In this document: one piece after another, positions 27,986 to 32,341 of the stretch
How the letters are laid out: every line of letters begins with the position of its first letter
Numbering within the stretch: the stretch's first letter is position 1
Source: Desulfohalobiaceae bacterium
GTDB lineage: Bacteria; Desulfobacterota; Desulfovibrionia; Desulfovibrionales; Desulfothermaceae
Length of the DNA stretch: 32,341 nt
Assembly: GCA_021737085.1 (NCBI GenBank)
Contig: JAIPEP010000013.1
Location: 1 to 32,341 of the forward strand
Direction of reading: 5' to 3'
Position numbers and translations under genes: made by a program
The notes under the pieces: generated by a model
Seen by the model: only the letters and a program-made list of their open reading frames with translations
Database searches by the model: none
What the model was told of the DNA's origin: nothing

Positions 27986-28591
27986 CTAAAGGAAAAGATT
28001 TGCCACGAGCAGCGCCACCGGAATGAGCCAGGCTGCGGCGAGTCCCGAGAACAGCAGTTTGCGGTTCTGGACCAACTTGCGGACTTTGACGATTTCGCGG
28101 GGGTCGGATAATTCCTCTGTCAGCTTGGCCAGCTCCGGAGCCGCGGTTTCCATTCTCTCAAAGGTGTCCCTGGGCAGGTTCTGCAGCATGCTGTCCATCG
28201 CCTGCAGGGCCTTCTGCCCGTGCTCGAAATAACCTTTTTGCTCCAGCTCCCCCACTCGCCTGCTGAAATCCATGATCAGCTTCTGGCCGGTGACCGCTGT
28301 TTCCCGGCCCAGCTCAGTGAAGGCCTCTAACTGGCTCAGGGCGGCATTGAAGTTCCGGACGTTCTTCAGGGTGAGGACCATGAGCTCGCGCACGTCGCGT
28401 CCGTCCACATGCACGTTCTCCAGGTCCAGCGCGTCGTGCAGAGACAGGACAGCGGAATTGCTCACCAAGCTCAGCTCCCGCGCCAGGTCCTGGATCGCCT
28501 CGCCCTGGGCCTTGGCCTCTCTGGAGACCTCCACGACCGCGTCCAGCTTGCGGTTCAGGTCCTCCAGCAATTGGGTGTTGTCCGTGGCCAT
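27986..28591 (-). CDS. Helical protein with C-terminal membrane tail, SQR-associated
   Basis: The family is not recognised. The 201-residue product is almost all charged helix (coiled-coil-like at about 1-45 and 75-150). It ends in one hydrophobic segment (KLLFSGLAAAWLIPVALLVA and on, residues about 176-201), a tail-anchor layout. The ATG at 28591 is preferred, 9 nt after aaggag; ATG 28597 is also in frame. It begins 30 nt after the oxidoreductase gene on the same strand, so it is probably cotranscribed. It could tether or regulate that flavoprotein at the membrane, which is inference. Confidence 0.7.
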   Translation of the reverse strand: MATDNTQLLEDLNRKLDAVVEVSREAKAQGEAIQDLARELSLVSNSAVLSLHDALDLENVHVDGRDVRELMVLTLKNVRNFNAALSQLEAFTELGRETAVTGQKLIMDFSRRVGELEQKGYFEHGQKALQAMDSMLQNLPRDTFERMETAAPELAKLTEELSDPREIVKVRKLVQNRKLLFSGLAAAWLIPVALLVANLFL

Positions 28592-28621
28592 ATTCATCCA
28601 CTCCTTATGCTGAGCGGTTTT

Positions 28622-29866
28622 CTAGGGATGATACTTGCCTGCCATGCTCATATACGGGGACACCGGCAGATCCTTGCCCAAGAGGAGCAAATGCCAATAG
28701 GCCCAGCGGAACATCATCTTCCCGTAGTGGTTCATGTTGGTCTCCCGGAGCAGGGTGAAGGGGCCGATTCCGGGCAGAGGGAACCTTCCCGGCAGGGGTT
28801 CCTGGGTGTAGTTGAAGTCGATGAGCAGCGCCTTGTCGAAACCGGACTCGATGAAGCAGTTGGAGTGCCCGTCGAAGTCGGGCAAGGGCTCCAGCCCGTC
28901 CAGCCAGCGCAGGACGTTCTGCACCAGGATCTCGCTCTGGAAATGGGCCACCGATCCGGCCTTGGAGGTGGGCACGTTGGTGGCGTCCCCCAGGATGAAG
29001 ATGTTGTCGAACTCCTTGCTCTGCAGGGTGTTGTTGTGTGTGGGGACCCAGTTCAGCTCGTCGCCCAGGCCGGATTCCTCCAGATAGGAGGCCCCCTTGG
29101 TGGTGGGGATGCTTACCAGGAGGTCGAAGTCCACTTCCCGGCCGTCATAGGAAACGATCCGCTGCTGCTCGTTGTCCACATGGCTCAAGGCGAACTCCGG
29201 GACCACCTCAATGCCCTTTTCGTTGCACACATGCTGCAGGGTCTTGGAAGCGATGGGCTTGGTGAAGGGGCCGTCCAGGGGTGTGGCGAAAAAGATCTTC
29301 ACCTTGTCCCTGAGCCCTCGCTCCTGGAAGTACCAATCCGCCATCATGACGAACTCCGGCGGGGCTACCGGACACTTGATGGGCATCTCCGCCACGTTCA
29401 AAACGACGTTGCCTCCCTGGAAGTTGCGCATGGCCTTTTGCAGCTTCGTGGCCCCGTCGATGGTGTAGAAGTCGAAGATGCTTTTCTGCCAGTGCTTGCC
29501 CATCAAGCCCTCCTGCTCCGAGGGGTCGATGTTCCCTCCGCTTGCGACGATTAACAGGTCGTACTGCAGCTCTCCCTTTTCCAGGTGCACCTTGTTCTTT
29601 TCCGGATCCACTCTCTGGATGGGAGAGACGATGAACTCCGCCTCCCGGGGCAGGAAATTCTCCCTGGGCTTCACCAGGTCGTGCCTGTCCTTGTACACCC
29701 CGAAGGGAATGAACAGCAGGCCGGGCTGATAGACGTGTTCCCGGTTCTGGTCCACCACGGTGATGGAGCATTCGTTGTTTTCCATTTCCGGCCGCAGGCT
29801 CTCACAGAGCCTGTTGGCCATCATGGTTCCCGCTGTGCCGGCTCCAAGGATGACGATTTTGGGCAT
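28622..29866 (-). CDS. sqr: Sulfide:quinone oxidoreductase-like flavoprotein
   Basis: The 414-residue FAD protein has an N-terminal dinucleotide-binding motif (IVILGAGTAGTMMANRL, residues 4-20), VASGGNIDP, and a second FAD motif NIFILGDATNVPTSKAG near 288-304. Cys165 (IKCPVAPPEF) and Cys337 (SNCFIE) match the two redox cysteines that carry polysulfide in SQR. The third cysteine of many SQRs (near 128 in family numbering) is absent. The C-terminus has amphipathic segments for membrane attachment. It should oxidise sulfide and reduce quinone; a related flavoprotein activity is possible. The ATG has a ggagg site. Confidence 0.82.
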   Translation of the reverse strand: MPKIVILGAGTAGTMMANRLCESLRPEMENNECSITVVDQNREHVYQPGLLFIPFGVYKDRHDLVKPRENFLPREAEFIVSPIQRVDPEKNKVHLEKGELQYDLLIVASGGNIDPSEQEGLMGKHWQKSIFDFYTIDGATKLQKAMRNFQGGNVVLNVAEMPIKCPVAPPEFVMMADWYFQERGLRDKVKIFFATPLDGPFTKPIASKTLQHVCNEKGIEVVPEFALSHVDNEQQRIVSYDGREVDFDLLVSIPTTKGASYLEESGLGDELNWVPTHNNTLQSKEFDNIFILGDATNVPTSKAGSVAHFQSEILVQNVLRWLDGLEPLPDFDGHSNCFIESGFDKALLIDFNYTQEPLPGRFPLPGIGPFTLLRETNMNHYGKMMFRWAYWHLLLLGKDLPVSPYMSMAGKYHP

Positions 29867-29988
29867 AAAGCCTCCAGTCTTGCGGAAAGGGGTTTAGGGT
29901 TTCTCCCGGCGCACCGCTCGGTGACCGGGGTGGGCTTGAGATGTTCCAAGCTATAGATCCACTCTCTCACAACATTGAAGGCAGCACT

Positions 29989-30002
29989 TTGATCCACATC
30001 AA
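29989..30002. promoter_or_regulatory. Consensus FNR-type box TTGATCCACATCAA
   Basis: An exact match to TTGAT-N4-ATCAA, 123-136 nt before the sqr start. TATAGC at 29955-29950 (minus strand) is a possible -10, with centres about 43 nt apart, which is not the usual 32 or 52. The site is convincing; the exact promoter is not. Confidence 0.6.
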
Positions 30003-30140
30003 AAATGCTTTGCCCTAGTAAAGCTTAGCACAGGATTATGACCATCTGAACGGCTTAATGGCTCGGGGGAGCAAGGAAGGCAGGAAGTGTCGCAAATGTG
30101 CAACAATCAAAAGCTAGGAAAAGGGACAGGATTAGGAATA

Positions 30141-30164
30141 GGTCCAAAATTAGGTTGTACTACT
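30141..30164 (+). repeat. IS-end-like motif, copy B, at the break of a methyltransferase gene
   Basis: GGTCCAAAATTAGGTTGTAC followed by TACT, nearly the same as copy A at 21333 and in the same orientation. On the minus strand it coincides with the point where the methyltransferase frame ends, as expected for an insertion or deletion at an IS end. No transposase is present. Confidence 0.45.
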
Positions 30165-30270
30165 GCTCCGGGCTTGGCCGGAGGAGGCGAAGCAGGAGCC
30201 TCGTTTCGCGCTCAATGATCCAGGCCCCTTTTCCGCTGCTGTACCAGGCGTCGTAGCTTGAGGGGTCCAT
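30160..30270 (-). pseudogene. Truncated SAM-dependent methyltransferase
   Basis: A 36-residue frame reads MDPSSYDAWYSSGKGAWIIE followed by RETRLLLRLRPSPEQ. This is the N-terminal helix of class I methyltransferases (YDAWY...G.W..E...LL..L.P). It stops exactly where the VLDVGCGTG nucleotide-binding motif should begin, inside the IS-end-like motif. A ggagg site precedes the ATG. It is a 5' fragment of a lost gene. Confidence 0.55.
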
Positions 30271-30303
30271 GCCTCCTCCGGTGCTTGTCCCGGAATAGTC
30301 CCG

Positions 30304-30366
30304 TTAGGCGAAGGTAAGGAGCTTGTCCGCTTCCTTCATTGGAATCTCTTTTATGCTAAATCCGGA
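30304..30366 (-). pseudogene. C-terminal remnant of a second DsrE-like protein
   Basis: About 20 codons read SGFSIKEIPMKEADKLLTFA before a TAA. This resembles the DsrE-family C-terminus (compare LYDLIKGADKIITF of the intact gene just upstream). Stops (TGA, then TAG) precede it closely and no start is seen. It is probably a decayed tandem copy. Confidence 0.35.
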
Positions 30367-30393
30367 TCAGATAGGTTTTGCCTACTGCTGTGG

Positions 30394-30711
30394 TTAAAAA
30401 GTAATTATCTTGTCGGCTCCCTTGATCAAGTCATAAAGATTTTTCTGGGTGCCTCTCTTGTGGTATCCTTCCTTCACCCCGTGAAGGTCCATGAGCTTTC
30501 CTCAGGCCAAAAGCTCTCCTTCTGAAAGGGTAAAGATTTTAGCCAGTTCCTTCAACGGAAACTGTTCGGAATCCGACTGCTCATAGCACACAGAGGGACC
30601 GTTTAAAAAGATACTGACATCTTCCATGCCTTCAAGCATCATATTGGCCAGCCTGAAGGCATTCCAAATTACTTCCGGGCTTTCCTGACAGACGATCATT
30701 GCAACTTTCAT
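30394..30711 (-). CDS. DsrE-like selenoprotein (in-frame UGA as Sec70)
   Basis: Read with UGA 30504-30502 as selenocysteine the gene gives 105 residues. The N-terminal part (MKVAMIVCQESPEVIWNAFR) and the C-terminal part (NLYDLIKGADKIITF) are both typical DsrE/DsrF sulfur-relay sequence, in one frame. The UGA falls in GELLA-U-GKLMD, where family members have the conserved Cys of ACGxC. A SECIS-like hairpin starts 14 nt downstream. Reading UGA as stop leaves 69 residues lacking the last strand and helix. The start has aaggag. DsrE-like selenoproteins have been reported in deltaproteobacterial symbionts. Its ATG overlaps the stop of the upstream small Sec gene (ATGA). Confidence 0.85.
30471..30487 (-). 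promoter_or_regulatory. Bacterial SECIS hairpin of the DsrE-like gene
   Basis: In the mRNA, CCUUCAC (15-21 nt after the UGA) pairs perfectly with GUGAAGG (25-31) around a GGG loop. GG falls at +22/+23. Bacterial SECIS elements need exactly such a short stem with guanines at the loop for SelB binding. Confidence 0.8.
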
Positions 30712-30878
30712 TGATTCTTCTCCTTTTGAAGATTTTCTACGATAGACATCGGTTCATCTGCAGCCTGATCTATCTCCCGCAGCTGCCTGGATTGGGAAAC
30801 CTTGTCCACGAGGCCCTGGCACATCTGCGTTGGATCGACACCTTCGCCCATGCATTCAGCCAGTCACAGATGCACCAT
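30708..30878 (-). CDS. Candidate new small selenoprotein (Sec5, 56 residues)
   Basis: The family is not recognised. The ATG at 30878 has an aaggtg site 8 nt ahead. The fifth codon is UGA (30866-30864), after which the frame stays open for 51 codons: LAECMGEGVDPTQMCQGLVD, KVSQSRQLREIDQAADEPMS and a short charged tail. Its TGA stop overlaps the DsrE ATG (ATGA), so the two are coupled. Sec5 would be followed by Cys9 and Cys20 (U-x3-C). A hairpin with an AGGUG loop lies 20 nt after the UGA. Evidence is the operon position, ribosome site, coupling and SECIS-like fold; no homologue is known to me, so a chance frame is not ruled out. Confidence 0.6.
30826..30854 (-). promoter_or_regulatory. Candidate SECIS hairpin of the small Sec gene
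   Basis: After the UGA, GGG (15-17) pairs with UCC (30-32) and CGA (18-20) with UCG (26-28), with one bulged A at 29. The loop AGGUG (21-25) puts GG at +22/+23. UGC/GCA extends the base. The loop begins like that of the E. coli fdhF element (AGGUCU). It is weaker than the other two. Confidence 0.6.
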
Positions 30879-31037
30879 GCTTGACACCTTGTTTCCCTCG
30901 GAAAGGTTGATTGTTCAACGCGTCAGATTCATGGCCTGTTTCTTTGACTGTCTTTATTCTTTGCCACAAGTCACCCTAGACGGAAGAGCCCCCTGGTTCC
31001 TCCCGCCATGCTGTGCCAACGTTTTCCAGAGCGCGGC

Positions 31038-31598
31038 TCAGCCCTCCATCATCATTTGCTGGAAGTTCTCCACCGGCGTGCCCAGGGCGTCCGCCATCCG
31101 GTCTAGATAATTGAAAAAGGAGATCACGTGGACTCCCTCCAAGATTGCGGCGTCGGAAAGCCCCATTTTGCGGAGCTCGTCCACTTCCTCCGGAGTGATT
31201 TTCGCCGGGTCCCGGGTCATCTTTTCCGAAAAGACAAGCAGTGCCCTGGCGGTTTCATCGATGAGCTCGCTGGAGCGCACGTCGTCCAGGACTGACTGGA
31301 CCTGCTCCGCGGTGAAGCCCTGGGCCATAACCATGGCCCCGTGGGCGTCGATTCAATAGGCGCAGGCGTTCAGCTGGGAGACATATGCGGCCAGAAGCTC
31401 CTTGGTCGTTCTGGGCAAAGCGTGCTCCTCGATCATGAGCCGCTTGACGAAAAGGGACAGCGGCTGGAGCAGATCCGGGCGCAGGGACATGGACTGGAAA
31501 ATGGCGGGAACCATTCCGAAGGCCTCGTTGATGCCTGCGAAGACCTCGGTAAGTTCCGGGCCTGCCTCATCTACGGAAATAGTGGAGATAAAGCTCAT
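31038..31598 (-). CDS. AhpD-like peroxidase-related selenoprotein (CxxU)
   Basis: With UGA 31355-31353 as selenocysteine the gene encodes 186 residues, normal for the uncharacterised peroxidase-related AhpD-like family. The UGA forms NACAY-U-IDAH, i.e. Cys79-x2-Sec82-x3-His86, matching the CxxCxxxH active site of AhpD proteins with the second Cys replaced. Sequence on both sides (TTKELLAAYVSQLNA; AMVMAQGFTAEQVQSVL; ISFFNYLDRMADALG) belongs to the family. A perfect SECIS hairpin follows. The ATG at 31598 has aaggaggg. Likely a thiol/selenol peroxidase or disulfide reductase; the substrate is unknown. Read as a stop, the UGA splits it into two short frames. Confidence 0.92.
31317..31346 (-). 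promoter_or_regulatory. Bacterial SECIS hairpin of the AhpD-like gene
   Basis: GGGCCAU (14-20 nt after the UGA) pairs perfectly with AUGGCCC (25-31) around the loop GGUU. GCCC (7-10) and GGGC (33-36) extend the stem across a small internal loop. GG at +21/+22 fits SelB recognition. Confidence 0.9.
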
Positions 31599-31740
31599 AA
31601 ACCCTCCTTGTTTGAGAGTGAACAATGCTTTTTGCCAGTGATCACGGTTTGTTGTAGTTCCTGTTTCCTGCTTATGTTGTGAGACAAGACAAGATCACTA
31701 CTGAATAGGAGGAATGGGATCAGGAAGATGGTAGAAGCCC

Positions 31741-32094
31741 CTAGCTGAATTTCGACTCCAGATAGGCCTTGAGAGCCACGGCGTTGTTGTAGCGGGTCTC
31801 CCTGGAGCTATAGACGAGGGTGAGCGGACCGTTCCGGGCCATTTCCGTGACCCGGTCCAATTGTTCCTGGTGTTCCGCCAGCTCCTCAAAATAGCGCCTG
31901 CGGAACTCCTCCCACTTGGCTGGATCGTGTCCGAACCACTGCCGCAGTTCCTTCGACGGGCCGAGTTCCTTGAGCCAGGAGTCGATGCGGGCCTTTTCCT
32001 TGGCCATTCCCCTGGGCCAGACACGGTCCACAAGGACCCGGTAGCCCTCGTCCGGATCGAGGGGCTCGTAGATCCGCTTGGTGCGGATGTCCAT
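31741..32094 (-). CDS. DUF488 family protein (YeaO-like)
   Basis: The 117-residue protein contains DPDEGYRVLVDRVWPRG near the start, then LRQWFGHDPAKWEEFRRRYF and LTLVYSSRETRYNNAVALKA, the hallmarks of the DUF488/YeaO family. Biochemical function is unknown. The ATG at 32094 has gaggagg about 9 nt ahead. It follows the HPP gene by 56 nt on the same strand and precedes the selenoprotein genes by 142 nt. An AhpD-operon link is possible but no shared promoter was identified. Confidence 0.85.
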   Translation of the reverse strand: MDIRTKRIYEPLDPDEGYRVLVDRVWPRGMAKEKARIDSWLKELGPSKELRQWFGHDPAKWEEFRRRYFEELAEHQEQLDRVTEMARNGPLTLVYSSRETRYNNAVALKAYLESKFS

Positions 32095-32110
32095 GTTCCA
32101 TTGCCTCCTC

Positions 32111-32148
32111 GGCCTGCTTCCGTCCGGACGGGGTGGCTTCGGCAGGCC
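32111..32148. other. Intercistronic hairpin between the HPP and DUF488 genes
   Basis: GGCCTGC (32111-32117) pairs with GCAGGCC (32142-32148), enclosing the palindrome CCGTCCGGACGG (32120-32131). No T-tract follows on either strand, so it may be a processing or stability element rather than a terminator. Confidence 0.45.
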
Positions 32149-32150
32149 CC

Positions 32151-32341
32151 TTAGAGCCAGAATTCGGGGTAGTAGCGGCTCTTGGGGATGTTGTTCACCA
32201 GCAGAGCCACAACGAGCATGATCAGCGCCCCGGTGCCCGCGGGGATGAGGGCGTAGAGGTAGCCCAGGTTGTGAATGCTCCCGCTGCCGATGACCGCGAT
32301 CAGGGCGGTCGCCCCGCCCGGGGGATGCAGGGTCTTGGTCA
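32151..32341 (-). CDS. HPP-family membrane protein, C-terminal part (runs off the window)
   Basis: Sixty-two residues are visible. They begin KTLHPPGGATALIAVIGSGS, containing the HPP motif that names the family. Two hydrophobic segments follow (LGYLYALIPAGTGALIMLVV region), then the usual ending NNIPKSRYYPEFW-L. HPP proteins are small polytopic membrane proteins; some transport nitrite in chloroplasts and cyanobacteria. The N-terminal half lies beyond the window. Confidence 0.85.
   Translation of the reverse strand, partial: TKTLHPPGGATALIAVIGSGSIHNLGYLYALIPAGTGALIMLVVALLVNNIPKSRYYPEFWL

Noticed and set aside
30088-30105. TGTCGCA-AATG-TGCAACA inverted repeat
   Set aside because: One mismatch, a single copy and no nearby promoter; not enough to call an operator.
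30394-31598. The three TGA codons as ordinary nonsense mutations in pseudogenes
   Set aside because: All are TGA, two sit at redox-Cys positions, frames are otherwise intact with good ribosome sites, and each has a hairpin with GG at +21 to +23.

Overview
The window looks like chromosomal DNA of a sulfate-reducing member of the Desulfovibrionales (Desulfobacterota). This is inferred from four things: the split ATP-synthase operon with two b-type subunits, the glmU / zapB-like / zapA / 6S RNA / rny / ymdB / tyrS order, class I hybrid cluster protein, and the mix of sulfur, anaerobic and selenocysteine genes. A bacterial-type acetyl-CoA synthase (acsB) with every A-cluster ligand intact points to a Wood-Ljungdahl pathway. 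The species cannot be named from sequence reading alone.

Layout. Positions 1-386 (minus) hold the start of a GNAT acetyltransferase preceded, in the same frame, by an amidase N-terminal remnant. Positions 679-3768 hold a solitary acsB closed by strong hairpins, then a CRP/FNR-family regulator. Positions 3946-6978 hold a CoA-transferase/GNAT fusion gene (minus) divergent from a radical SAM gene. Positions 7422-13416 are the F1/stalk ATP-synthase operon (b', b, delta, alpha, gamma, beta, epsilon), with an intrinsic terminator between b' and b. Positions 13700-20251 form a rightward housekeeping run: glmU, a zapB-like gene, zapA, 6S RNA, rny, ymdB, tyrS and a nucleoside deoxyribosyltransferase-like gene. 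Positions 20282-22852 hold an MgtC-family gene, a gene remnant and a B12-type radical SAM gene. Positions 22877-25705 (minus) hold speH-bpsA (branched polyamine synthesis) and aroK with a SHOCT membrane protein. Positions 26138-29866 (minus) hold hcp, a tail-anchored helical protein and a sulfide:quinone oxidoreductase-like gene, with FNR/HcpR-type operators in front of hcp and of the oxidoreductase. Positions 30141-32341 (minus) hold an IS-end-like motif, a truncated methyltransferase, the selenocysteine cluster, a DUF488 gene and an HPP-family gene.

The most striking region is 30394-31598. Three consecutive minus-strand genes each contain one in-frame TGA. They are an AhpD-like CxxU protein, a 56-residue unrecognised protein, and a DsrE-like protein whose TGA sits where the family has its conserved Cys. 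Each TGA is followed by a hairpin whose apical loop carries GG 21-23 nt downstream of the UGA, as in bacterial SECIS elements. Read conventionally, the first gene splits in two, the second disappears and the third is truncated. Together they look like a small selenocysteine-based thiol/sulfur redox operon next to sulfide oxidation and nitrosative-stress genes. The function of the operon is inference.
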